Of a DNA stretch of 64,000 nt, positions 8,053 through 15,318 are shown in pieces. Positions within the stretch are counted from its first letter, which is position 1; the number at the start of each line of letters is the position of its first letter. The position numbers and the translations under genes are program-made. Under the pieces are notes generated by a model. It saw only the letters and a list, made by a program, of their open reading frames with translations. It searched no databases and had not been told where the DNA came from. Source of the DNA: Bog-756 sp963703145 (lineage in GTDB: Bacteria > Actinomycetota > Acidimicrobiia > Acidimicrobiales > RAAP-2); the NCBI GenBank assembly GCA_963703145.1, contig OY969793.1:620001-684000 (forward strand). Direction: 5' to 3'.

Positions 8053-8955
8053 GTGAGCGACGCCGTGATCGAGTGGTTCGACTCCCACTGCCATCTCCAA
8101 GAGGAGTTCGCCGAGGCCGGAGCGGCCGACGGCGCCGAGGCAGGACCCCATGCCACGCGCCTGGCGGCCACCCTGGCCCGGGCGGCCGAGGCCGGGGTGA
8201 CCCGGATGGTCTGTGTGGGCACTGACGCCGCCACCTCGGCCGAGGCGGTCCGCCTGGTCCGGGCCATGCGGTCTCCGGACTCGGTGGCCGTGGCCGAGGG
8301 GATCGAGCTGTGGGCCACGGTCGGCCTCCACCCCCACGACGCCGTCAACGGGGTCGACTCCCTCGACGCACTCCTGGCCGACGAGGTTCCAGTGGCCGAC
8401 GAGGTGCCGGCCGTCACGGTGGCGAACGCCGAGGACCCTTCCCGCCCGGTGGTGGTGGGCATCGGGGAGTGCGGCCTCGACTACCACTACGACCACTCGC
8501 CGCGCCCGGTCCAGCGGGAGGCCTTCGCCCGCCAGATCGAGTTGGCCACCCGCCTCGGGCGCACCCTGGTGGTCCACACCCGGGAGGCCTGGGACGACAC
8601 CATCGACCTGCTGGGCTCGGTGGGTACACCGGACCGCACGATCATCCACTGCTTCACCGGGGGACCCGACGAGGCCCGCCGCTGCCTCGACCTCGGCGCC
8701 TCGCTCTCGTTCAGCGGGGTGGTCACCTTCAAGAACGCCGACCCCGTGCGGGAGGCCGCCCTCCTGTGCCCGCTGGACCGGCTCCTGGTCGAGACCGACA
8801 CTCCGTTCCTGACTCCGGTCCCACACCGGGGAACCCTCAATGAACCATCGAGGGTCGCGCTGGTGGGTCGGGCAATTGCCCAGGTCAAACAGGTTGAGAC
8901 TTTGGCCGTGGCCGCAGCGTCGACCCACAACGCCCGGGCCATGTTCGCCATCTGA
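8053..8955 (+). CDS. tatD: TatD family metal-dependent deoxyribonuclease
   Basis: TIM-barrel hydrolase of the TatD/YcfH family, 300 aa, cytoplasmic; members have 3'-5' exonuclease activity. Metal ligands are visible as DSHCHL near residues 10-15, the central GIGECGLDYH near 137-146, VVHTREA near 173-179, IHCFTGG near 197-203, and ETDTPFLTP near 243-251. About 25 extra residues near 115-132 interrupt the usual barrel loop. It starts with GTG 11 bp after metG, the common metG-tatD pairing, and precedes rsmA after the RlpA-like gene. A rho-independent terminator follows at 9052-9076. Confidence 0.95.
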   Translation: MSDAVIEWFDSHCHLQEEFAEAGAADGAEAGPHATRLAATLARAAEAGVTRMVCVGTDAATSAEAVRLVRAMRSPDSVAVAEGIELWATVGLHPHDAVNGVDSLDALLADEVPVADEVPAVTVANAEDPSRPVVVGIGECGLDYHYDHSPRPVQREAFARQIELATRLGRTLVVHTREAWDDTIDLLGSVGTPDRTIIHCFTGGPDEARRCLDLGASLSFSGVVTFKNADPVREAALLCPLDRLLVETDTPFLTPVPHRGTLNEPSRVALVGRAIAQVKQVETLAVAAASTHNARAMFAI

Positions 8956-9013
8956 ACCGGTCCGCCGGCCGAGTCCGACCGGCCCCGTCCCGGTCGGCGC
9001 CCCCGATCTCAGT

Positions 9014-9043
9014 TTGATTGTCAGTGGACGCCCCGCCTAGCCT
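9014..9043 (+). promoter_or_regulatory. Predicted promoter of the RlpA-like gene
   Basis: A TTGATT -35-like hexamer (9014-9019), an 18-bp spacer and TAGCCT (9038-9043) as -10. Transcription would begin near 9050, directly in front of a terminator-like hairpin. This is inferred from sequence only. Confidence 0.45.
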
Positions 9044-9051
9044 CGTTCCTG

Positions 9052-9076
9052 CGGCCGCTTATATGCGGTCGTTTTT
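9052..9076 (+). terminator. Rho-independent terminator after tatD, or attenuator of the next gene
   Basis: A 7-bp stem CGGCCGC/GCGGTCG (9052-9058 with 9065-9071, one G-U pair) with a 6-nt loop, followed by five T. It can end the metG-tatD transcript. Because a promoter is predicted just upstream at 9014-9043, it could also act as an attenuator in the leader of the RlpA-like gene. Confidence 0.75.
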
Positions 9077-9219
9077 CCTTTGCATCAAGGGTGCGACTGT
9101 CGGACGCATTCTGAGGCCGGCTTGGAGGAGACGGCCCCGTCACTCCCCTCGGGGAGAGGCGGCTTCGTGTGGGTCGATCCCACAGGGAGTGTTGACAGTC
9201 CCACAAGGAGAGTGGAGTC
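9077..9219 (+). promoter_or_regulatory. Structured 5' leader of the RlpA-like gene
   Basis: This stretch without a gene contains a CTCCC-CTCG-GGGAG hairpin and a second hairpin TGTGGG/CCCACA (9168-9173 with 9179-9184). A second copy of CCCACA at 9200-9205 overlaps the Shine-Dalgarno AAGGAG (9205-9210) and could pair with the same TGTGGG. The leader could therefore form two exclusive structures, one hiding the ribosome site. It does not match the c-di-AMP riboswitch consensus that I know. Confidence 0.4.
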
Positions 9220-9879
9220 CTGAGGACCACATTTCAAAAGAGCAGCCGGCCCGGAGCCGCCCTGCTCTTATGCGGAGCCGTACTTGTCGTGCCGCTCCTG
9301 TTGATCCAGAACCAGTCCGACGCTTCGGCGACCCCTGACACCGGGGGCCGGGGGACCACCGGCCACGGTGCTGCTCCGGCCCAGCCGGATGCCTCGGCGA
9401 CCCGCTACGACGCCGACGTCCACGCCAAGGCCGCGGCGCTGACGGCCGCAGCGGCCACGCCGGTGGCCACCACGCCGACCACGGCCGCCCCCACCGCCAC
9501 CACCGCGGCGGCCCCGGTGGAGACCACCCTGCCGTCCCAGAATGTCGCCGCCCACACGGCGGTCCCCTCGACCACCACCACGACCGACCCACCGCCACCG
9601 ACGACCACCACCCACCCGGTGGCCGCCCCGGCACCCACCAGCTACCAGCACACCGGCCAGGTGACCTACTACGACCACCCGGCCGGCACCTGCGCCAGTC
9701 CGTGGCTGGCCTTCGGGACCGTCGTGCGCATCACCAACCCGGCCAACGGCGAGTCGGTGAGCTGCGTGGTGAACGACCGTGAGGCCGACACCGCCCGGTC
9801 AATCGACCTCGCCACCAGCACGTTTTCCCTGATCGCACCACTGTCCCAAGGGGTCATCGACGCCGAACTGAGCTGGTGA
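9220..9879 (+). CDS. Secreted RlpA-like double-psi beta-barrel protein
   Basis: Exported cell-wall protein with a signal peptide (hydrophobic core LLLCGAVLVVPLLLI, residues 17-31), then about 100 residues of Ala/Thr/Pro-rich linker with a T-rich run. A C-terminal double-psi beta-barrel of the RlpA/DPBB_1 type spans roughly residues 145-219, starting QVTYYDHPAGTCAS and containing FGTVVRITNPANG and VVNDR. No ATG, GTG or TTG opens the signal peptide. The in-frame CTG at 9220, 9 nt after AAGGAG, gives a complete one, so I choose it. The first GTG in frame (9289) would cut the signal sequence. The conserved acidic lytic residue of RlpA is not certain. Related domains act on peptidoglycan. Confidence 0.75.
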   Translation: MRTTFQKSSRPGAALLLCGAVLVVPLLLIQNQSDASATPDTGGRGTTGHGAAPAQPDASATRYDADVHAKAAALTAAAATPVATTPTTAAPTATTAAAPVETTLPSQNVAAHTAVPSTTTTTDPPPPTTTTHPVAAPAPTSYQHTGQVTYYDHPAGTCASPWLAFGTVVRITNPANGESVSCVVNDREADTARSIDLATSTFSLIAPLSQGVIDAELSW

Positions 9880-9935
9880 GCCCTGCTGGCCCCTGCGGGA
9901 GGCCAGGGTCGCGATGACTGGCCGGTGGAAGATGA

Positions 9936-9941
9936 GACACT
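9936..9941 (+). promoter_or_regulatory. -10-like element of rsmA
   Basis: GACACT ends 6 nt before the GTG of rsmA. It keeps the two most conserved positions of TANNNT (A at 2, T at 6) and the leaderless spacing. No Shine-Dalgarno is present. Confidence 0.35.
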
Positions 9942-9947
9942 GACCGG

Positions 9948-10802
9948 GTGACCCATGGTCGAGCCGAGATCCATGCGTTGCTGCTGGCCAACGACCTCCG
10001 TCCCAGCCGGGCTCTCGGGCAGAATTTCGTGGCCGACGGCAATACCGTCCGGCGCATCGCCCGACTGGCCGGCGTCACCGAGGGCGGCCAGGTCGTCGAG
10101 ATCGGGGCCGGTCTGGGTTCCCTGACGCTGGCCCTGGCCGAGGCGGGCGCGTCGGTGACGGCCGTGGAGATCGACCGTCACGTCCTCCCCGTACTCCGGG
10201 CCCAGGTGGAGCCGCACGGAGTCCGGGTGGTCGAGGCGGACGCCCTGACGCTCGACTGGTCCTCGCTGCTCGGTCCGGGACCCTGGTCGCTGGTGGCCAA
10301 CCTGCCCTACAACGTGGCCGTCCCGCTGGTCATCCGGGTCCTGGAGGAGGCGCCCCAGGTGACGTCCCTGCTGGTCATGGTGCAGCGGGAGGTCGGGGAA
10401 CGGCTGGCGGCCGGAGCCGGGGACGAGGCCTACGGTGCGGTCTCGGTCAAGGTGGCCTATTGGGCCACCGCCGAGCTGGTCGGTCGGGTGTCGTCATCGG
10501 TGTTCATCCCGAGGCCCCGGGTGGAGTCGGTCCTGGTCCGATTGGTGCGCCGTCCGGAGCGGTCGGAGGGCCCAGGGCCCGGCACGCCGGCCTACGATCG
10601 CCTCTTCGCCGTGGTGCGCGGGGGGTTCGCCCACCGCCGCAAGATGCTCCGGCGGTCGCTCGAGGCACTGGTGGAGCCCGCGGCGTTCGACGCCTGCGGC
10701 ATCGCCCCGACCGCCCGGGCCGAGGAGCTCGCGCTGCCCGAGTGGGAGCGCCTGGCCGCCTGGCGACCCGACCCGGCCACCGAACCGGGGCCGGAGCGGT
10801 GA
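9948..10802 (+). CDS. rsmA: 16S rRNA dimethyladenosine transferase RsmA (KsgA)
   Basis: SAM-dependent enzyme that dimethylates two adjacent adenosines near the 3' end of 16S rRNA during small-subunit assembly; 284 aa. Motifs in order are SRALGQNFVAD near residues 20-30, SAM-binding VVEIGAGLGSLTLALAE near 47-63, acidic VEADAL, catalytic NLPYNVAVPLV near 118-128, and the C-terminal helical part with FAHRRKMLRRSL near 226-237. Upstream GACACT at leaderless spacing supports the GTG at 9948. Its TGA overlaps the GTG of ispE, a coupling common in Actinomycetota. Confidence 0.97.
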   Translation: MTHGRAEIHALLLANDLRPSRALGQNFVADGNTVRRIARLAGVTEGGQVVEIGAGLGSLTLALAEAGASVTAVEIDRHVLPVLRAQVEPHGVRVVEADALTLDWSSLLGPGPWSLVANLPYNVAVPLVIRVLEEAPQVTSLLVMVQREVGERLAAGAGDEAYGAVSVKVAYWATAELVGRVSSSVFIPRPRVESVLVRLVRRPERSEGPGPGTPAYDRLFAVVRGGFAHRRKMLRRSLEALVEPAAFDACGIAPTARAEELALPEWERLAAWRPDPATEPGPER

Positions 10803-11641
10803 GCGACCCGGCCACAGTGCTTCCCGCCTGGGCCAAGGTGACCTTGTCCCTGCGGGTGACCGGGGTCCGGCCGGACGGCTATCACCTGTTGGCCTCCGAG
10901 ATGGTCACGGTGGATCTGGCCGACCGCCTGGAGATCACCGACGGCGATGGGCTGACCATCGCCTCGGGAGCCGGTCAGCGTTCCGACGGCGCCACGGCCC
11001 CGGCCCAGTGGCCCTGGCCGCTCGTGGACGCCGGTCCGGACAACCTGGTGGCCCGGGCCCTCGCAGCTGTCGGTCGGACCGCCCGGGTGCACCTGGTCAA
11101 GCGGGTCCCCCCGGGCGCCGGATTGGGCGGGGGGTCGGCTGACGCCGCCGCCATCCTGCGGTGGGCCGGCTGTGATGACCTGGCCCTGGCCGCCACCCTC
11201 GGCGCCGACGTGCCCTTCTGTGTGGCCGGGGGGAGGGCCATGGTGCGGGGGATCGGCGAGGACGTCGAGGTGCTGCCGCACGAGGAGCGGTCCTACGTGC
11301 TGTTCCTGCTCCCCTTCGGAATCGACACCGGTGCGGTGTACCGGGCCTGGGACGGGCTGGCCGCCCAGGGTGTCGTCGTCCCCTCACCGCCACCCAGGCC
11401 GGCCGAGGCGGTCGGGAACGACCTGGAGGCTCCGGCGCTGCTGGTCGAACCTCGCCTGGGCCGCTGGCGGGACCGGATCGGCGAGCTCACGGGTGAGCGG
11501 CCACGACTGGCCGGCAGCGGGTCGACCTGGTTCATCGAGGGCACGCCAGCCGAGATCGGGCTCGGTGACCGGACGGCGGTGACCATCGAGGGGGAGACGG
11601 CCCAGATCGTGGCGGTCCGGACCACACCGGGCACGAGCTGA
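10799..11641 (+). CDS. ispE: 4-diphosphocytidyl-2-C-methyl-D-erythritol kinase IspE
   Basis: GHMP-family kinase of the MEP isoprenoid pathway, 280 aa, cytoplasmic. It starts at the GTG that overlaps the rsmA stop (GTGA). The start region AWAKVTLSLRVTGVRPDGYH carries the substrate site. The ATP-binding glycine loop PPGAGLGGGSADAAA lies near residues 102-116. LGADVPFC near 136-143 holds the catalytic Asp. The C-terminal GSGSTWF matches the third GHMP motif. It implies that the organism makes isoprenoids by the MEP route. Confidence 0.96.
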   Translation: MSDPATVLPAWAKVTLSLRVTGVRPDGYHLLASEMVTVDLADRLEITDGDGLTIASGAGQRSDGATAPAQWPWPLVDAGPDNLVARALAAVGRTARVHLVKRVPPGAGLGGGSADAAAILRWAGCDDLALAATLGADVPFCVAGGRAMVRGIGEDVEVLPHEERSYVLFLLPFGIDTGAVYRAWDGLAAQGVVVPSPPPRPAEAVGNDLEAPALLVEPRLGRWRDRIGELTGERPRLAGSGSTWFIEGTPAEIGLGDRTAVTIEGETAQIVAVRTTPGTS

Positions 11642-11717
11642 GGGACCCGGACCGCGCCGACTGATCGACGGGCGCGACAAAGAGGCCGAACGAGCTGGTG
11701 CGACTGCACTCCGGAGT

Positions 11718-11744
11718 CGGCGGGGGCGCATGAGGCACCCGCCG
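11718..11744. terminator. Hairpin between convergent ispE and bS22
   Basis: A 7-bp stem CGGCGGG/CCCGCCG (11718-11724 with 11738-11744) with a 13-nt loop that can be partly paired. It is flanked by a direct repeat of CCGGAGTCGG. There is no T tract. The position between two convergent genes suggests a shared terminator, but this is inference. Confidence 0.4.
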
Positions 11745-11753
11745 GAGTCGGAA

Positions 11754-11855
11754 CTACTTACCCGCGGCCCGCCGCTGGAAGCGGGTGGCCTTCAGCATCT
11801 TCTTGTGCTTCTTCTTGCGCATGCGCTTGCGGCGCTTCTTGATCAGGGATCCCAT
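11754..11855 (-). CDS. Ribosomal protein bS22 (AURKAIP1/COX24 type), 33 aa
   Basis: Tiny, strongly basic protein of the actinobacterial small subunit. It begins MGSLIKKRRKRMRKKKHKKM and continues LKATRFQRRAAGK. The pattern (V/L)IKKRRKRM.KKKH.K is the AURKAIP1/COX24 signature used for bS22, known from mycobacterial ribosome structures. The ATG at 11855 follows TAGGGT by 10 nt on the minus strand, so the leader would be very short. It is convergent with ispE and too short for most gene finders. Confidence 0.9.
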   Translation of the reverse strand: MGSLIKKRRKRMRKKKHKKMLKATRFQRRAAGK

Positions 11856-11967
11856 GTCGCCCGGCACCCTAGTCGACCAGGGACTTTTATGCCATACAGG
11901 CCCTATTGGGAATCGCCCCGACCCGGGTCGTCGAGGCGGTGGTCACCGGTCGGGCGTGCCCGGGCGC

Positions 11968-11973
11968 TACCGT
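11968..11973 (+). promoter_or_regulatory. -10 element TACCGT before an 11-codon ORF
   Basis: TACCGT ends exactly 6 nt before an ATG at 11980. This is the arrangement seen at the PfkB and GDPD genes. The ATG opens only an 11-codon reading frame. Confidence 0.5.
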
Positions 11974-11979
11974 CAGCGG

Positions 11980-12015
11980 ATGCCCACCGCCGCCCCCCTC
12001 CGGCCGGTGCCGTGA
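11980..12015 (+). CDS. Putative leaderless 11-aa leader peptide
   Basis: The ATG follows TACCGT by 6 nt. The peptide is MPTAAPLRPVP (four prolines in eleven residues). Its TGA overlaps the GTG of the large membrane protein (GTGA), so ribosomes could pass from one to the other. Alternatively the sequence lacks or gains one base here and this is the true N-terminus of the membrane protein. I cannot decide between these two. Confidence 0.35.
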   Translation: MPTAAPLRPVP

Positions 12016-13700
12016 CCGGGCCAGTGCCCTCGACGGTGAGCGCCGACCCGACGGTGCCGGCATCCGGACCCGTGGACGAGGGTGTGGAGAGGTCGGGGAT
12101 CGCCCACTGGGCACCCAGCGCCCTGCGTGTCGCCAGCCACGTCACCGTCTGGGCCGTCGTCGTGGTGCCGGCCGTGATCGAACTGGCCGACGGCTGGCGA
12201 CCGGTCCGTGACGACTCGATGATCTCCATCGGGTCCTTCCGTGTCCTGAGCCCGCACTCGCCGACGGTCGGGGTGTGGTCCCTGGCTGCGGCCGGGGTGC
12301 ACCATGCCTTCTACGACCTCGGGCCACTGCTGTTCTGGCTCCTCGCCGTGCCGGTCCGCCTCGATCCCCACCAGGGCGCCCTGTGGGGTGCCACCCTGGT
12401 CTGTGCCCTCGCACTGTCGGTGGGGGTCGAAGGGGCGTGGAGGGTCAAGGGCTGGCCGGCCTGTGTGGCCCTGGCCCTGGTCGTAGCCGACGTCGGGTGG
12501 CAGACCCAGCTCTATGCCGATCTGGTGTGGAACCCCCACATCGGCCTGGTGTTCCTGGTGGCCGCCCTGGCCACCGCCTGGGTGGTGGCGTCGGGGCGCT
12601 TCGGGTGGTGGCCGTGGGCCATCGTCTTCGCCTCGGTGGCGGCCCAGACCCACTTCCTCTATGTGATCCCCGCCGTGGCGCTGGTCGTCGTGGCCCCGCT
12701 GGCCGCCCTGGCCTACGGACGGCGTCCGTCCGGTCGCACGTGGCTGGTCGCCAGTCTGGTGGTGGGAGCGGTGTGTTGGGTCGTACCCCTCGTCCAAGAG
12801 ATCGTCGGGAGTCCGGGCAATCTCACCCTGGTCCTGGACTCGGGCACGGGCCATCCCCGGATCGGCTTCGACTTCGGGCTGCACGCGCTGGCGACGGCGA
12901 CCGCACCTCACCCCATCTGGGCCACCCAGTTCCCCTATTCCGTGGCGTTCGCCAACAAGCTGCCCGAGTACGTCACCGGTCATGCCGTGGGTTGGGCCGT
13001 CGTGGGCCTGGTCGCCATGGCGGCCGTGGCCGTGGGAGCGCAGCGAGCCCAGAGGGTCGAACTGTCGGCGGCGGCCGTCGTCTGGCTGACGATGGCGGCC
13101 AGCCTGGTGGCCAGCTTTGCCGTGCTGCCGGCGGACAATCTGGTCGTCATCAGCTACCTCATGAACGTCTTGTGGGTCGTGGGCTCGGTGGCCTGGGTCA
13201 TCCTGGTCTGGGCCCTGATCGAGGTGGCCGTCGCACTGGTGCATCGAGCACGAGCCCGCACCTCCGAGCCAGCCCAGGCCCCGGCGCTGGCCCTCGGCGT
13301 CCTGGCGGCGGGCCTGGCACTCCTCGTGGCCGGTGCGGTGGTCACTCTCCACTCACTGGTCCCGGCCGCCCGGTCACAGGCGACCACCGTCAAGGTGGAC
13401 AGCGGACTCGACTCGGCCATCACCGCGGCGGTGGAGCGGAGCGTGGCCAAGGGCCCGGTCATCGTCCACGTCGTCCCGTCCCTGTTCGGCCCCCGCTACG
13501 GCTACTACGACATCGACTACTGGGGGGTCGCCTTCGGCCTGGTGGCCGACGGCTGGCACCCCGGGCTGACCGAGGGATTCTTCGGGGTGGCCACCCATCT
13601 GACAGTGCCGCCCGGTGCGCACTGGCCGGTGGTCACCGTCCACGTGGACCGGGCCACCCGCTCGGTGGTCAGCGTCCAGCGGGAACCTCCGGCCGGCTGA
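12012..13700 (+). CDS. Polytopic membrane protein, GT-C-like
   Basis: Integral membrane protein of 562 aa with about ten hydrophobic segments between residues 40 and 460. A soluble C-terminal part of about 100 residues follows and is likely outside the membrane. A short acidic loop after the first membrane segment (LADGWRPVRDDSMISIGS) sits where GT-C glycosyltransferases place catalytic acidic residues, so a lipid-sugar-dependent transferase is possible but not proven. I choose the GTG at 12012 because it overlaps the stop of an upstream 11-codon frame; GTG codons a little downstream are alternatives. Its 3' end overlaps the convergent membrane-protein gene by 32 bp. Confidence 0.75.
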   Translation: MTGPVPSTVSADPTVPASGPVDEGVERSGIAHWAPSALRVASHVTVWAVVVVPAVIELADGWRPVRDDSMISIGSFRVLSPHSPTVGVWSLAAAGVHHAFYDLGPLLFWLLAVPVRLDPHQGALWGATLVCALALSVGVEGAWRVKGWPACVALALVVADVGWQTQLYADLVWNPHIGLVFLVAALATAWVVASGRFGWWPWAIVFASVAAQTHFLYVIPAVALVVVAPLAALAYGRRPSGRTWLVASLVVGAVCWVVPLVQEIVGSPGNLTLVLDSGTGHPRIGFDFGLHALATATAPHPIWATQFPYSVAFANKLPEYVTGHAVGWAVVGLVAMAAVAVGAQRAQRVELSAAAVVWLTMAASLVASFAVLPADNLVVISYLMNVLWVVGSVAWVILVWALIEVAVALVHRARARTSEPAQAPALALGVLAAGLALLVAGAVVTLHSLVPAARSQATTVKVDSGLDSAITAAVERSVAKGPVIVHVVPSLFGPRYGYYDIDYWGVAFGLVADGWHPGLTEGFFGVATHLTVPPGAHWPVVTVHVDRATRSVVSVQREPPAG

Positions 13701-15252
13701 CCACAGCCGTTGCCTCGGGCGGCCGTGGCGGGGTCAGGCCGAACCACCTCCACCACCACCGGTCCTGCCGGGCGGCGCCCACCAGCGGCTCGAGGGCGAG
13801 GAGGACTACCACGATGGCCAAGATGAGCGGTGCCGGCCCGAGCTCGAACCGGACCCGGTTGTTCTCCCCGACGTCCAACAGGGACGACGTGGCAAAGACG
13901 TAGGCCACCGTTCCCCACAAGAGCACCAGGGTGCCAGCGGTGGTGCGGTCGAGCCGGCGGCGGCGGAACCACAGCACCACGGGCGTTCCGACCAGTGCCA
14001 CGGCATAGGTGAGGACCGTGCTGAACGAGACGGTGCTGGCCGGCGGGCCACGGCCGTCGATGGCGTCCAGCCCGACGAACTCACCGGGGGCTGTGTGGAT
14101 CTGCCACCCGAGCCCCGCGTCGTAGACCGAGGCCAGGGGACGGACCTTGGCCCAGTTCCGGACGATGAACGGATACTGGTCGGTCGGGGTGAGCCACACG
14201 GTGGCACCGATCCCAACCGTGTGGAGGTAGCGGCGCGGCTCCAAGCGGATGTAGTCGAGGTCGTCGGCCAACAGGCCCGACGACACGTGCACGTAAACCA
14301 GGTTGTTGAAGTTCGGCCACGTCGTGTTGCCCGAGCGGTCATCGAGGGCGGCCACCCCGGTGTGGGGAGCGGCGAAAAAGCGCGGGCCGTAGGCCGACAC
14401 CGGCTTGAAGGGCCCCACCAACGCCAGTGGTGAGAGCTTGCCCGCCTCGACCAGGTGGGTGAGCTGGCCACTGCGGGCCGCGGGCTGGAGCGTCATGTCC
14501 GACAGGTTCATGCCGACCCAGCTGCTGGTCGTGATGCTCCCGAACATCACGGCGTCCTTCACGATCCAGCCGGTGAACACCAGGATGGGAACGGCAGCGA
14601 CGATCACCAGCTGGCGGAGACGGGCCCGGAGGACCACGGCGGCGAGTACACACACCCCGACCACCCAGACGAGTTGGAAGACGCTGTTGAGGAGGGCCAG
14701 CCCGGAGACGCAGACGAAGCAGGCGAGACCGTCGACCCACCGGTGCCTGCGGGCGTAGCGGGCGAAGAACAAGACGACCAGGGTCACGCCGGTGGCGCTC
14801 GGGAGGGCGTAGAACAGCCAGTTCTCGTAGAGGACCTGGGAGGGGCTGACCACCAACACCAGGCCCACCACCAGTGCCACGGTGGCGGTGACCCGCAGTT
14901 CCACCAGGACCAGGTAGGTGGCGACGACCAGCACCAGGCCCATGGCCATGAATGTGGCCCACGCCACCGGCTCTTGGAGATGGTGGGGTAGGCGCAGGAG
15001 GAGCCCGCAGTACAGATTGAACAGCGGGGGCTGGCTGTTCAGGTGCCACAGACTGGTCGCCAGCTGGTGGTCGAGGAATCGGGTGGCCAGCACCTGCTCG
15101 CTGCCCACGGTCAGCGGTGTCATGTCGAATCGCACCCCGGCCAGCCAGAATCCGAGGCGTGACACCCCGAACGCCACCACGAGCACGCCGATGGCATACC
15201 GATGAATCCGGTGTGCCCCGCCCGGGCTGGACGCCTCGAGGTCGAGCGGCAC
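13669..15252 (-). CDS. Polytopic membrane protein, glycosyltransferase 39-like
   Basis: Integral membrane protein of about 527 aa with around ten membrane segments. The large loop after the first segment contains RFDMTPL and the segment WHLNSQPPLFNLY, resembling the acidic first loop and the Q-P-P-L pattern of GT39/ArnT-like membrane transferases. A long periplasm-like loop spans about residues 235-385. The function is probably transfer of sugar from a polyprenyl-phosphate carrier; this is inference. The GTG at 15252 is uncertain, since no close Shine-Dalgarno exists and GAGGAGG lies 23 nt upstream with an in-frame CTG between. It lies 66 bp after the histidine kinase, on the same strand. Confidence 0.75.
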   Translation of the reverse strand: MPLDLEASSPGGAHRIHRYAIGVLVVAFGVSRLGFWLAGVRFDMTPLTVGSEQVLATRFLDHQLATSLWHLNSQPPLFNLYCGLLLRLPHHLQEPVAWATFMAMGLVLVVATYLVLVELRVTATVALVVGLVLVVSPSQVLYENWLFYALPSATGVTLVVLFFARYARRHRWVDGLACFVCVSGLALLNSVFQLVWVVGVCVLAAVVLRARLRQLVIVAAVPILVFTGWIVKDAVMFGSITTSSWVGMNLSDMTLQPAARSGQLTHLVEAGKLSPLALVGPFKPVSAYGPRFFAAPHTGVAALDDRSGNTTWPNFNNLVYVHVSSGLLADDLDYIRLEPRRYLHTVGIGATVWLTPTDQYPFIVRNWAKVRPLASVYDAGLGWQIHTAPGEFVGLDAIDGRGPPASTVSFSTVLTYAVALVGTPVVLWFRRRRLDRTTAGTLVLLWGTVAYVFATSSLLDVGENNRVRFELGPAPLILAIVVVLLALEPLVGAARQDRWWWRWFGLTPPRPPEATAVVSRPEVPAGR

Positions 15253-15318
15253 AGCCGCGTCGGGCTCTCTCAGGTCCTCCTCTCTGACGTCGTTGTCGAC
15301 CGACAGCGCCTCGTCCTC

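Noticed and set aside
9014..9219. c-di-AMP (ydaO) riboswitch before the RlpA-like gene
   Set aside because: The gene context would suit it, but I cannot find the conserved GGGGUGAAU-like and AGCUAAC-like segments. Kept only as an unassigned leader.
12275..13903. Overlapping 542-codon plus-strand frame in the membrane-protein gene
   Set aside because: Arg/Gly/Pro-rich product with no hydrophobic pattern; the other frame gives a clear polytopic membrane protein.
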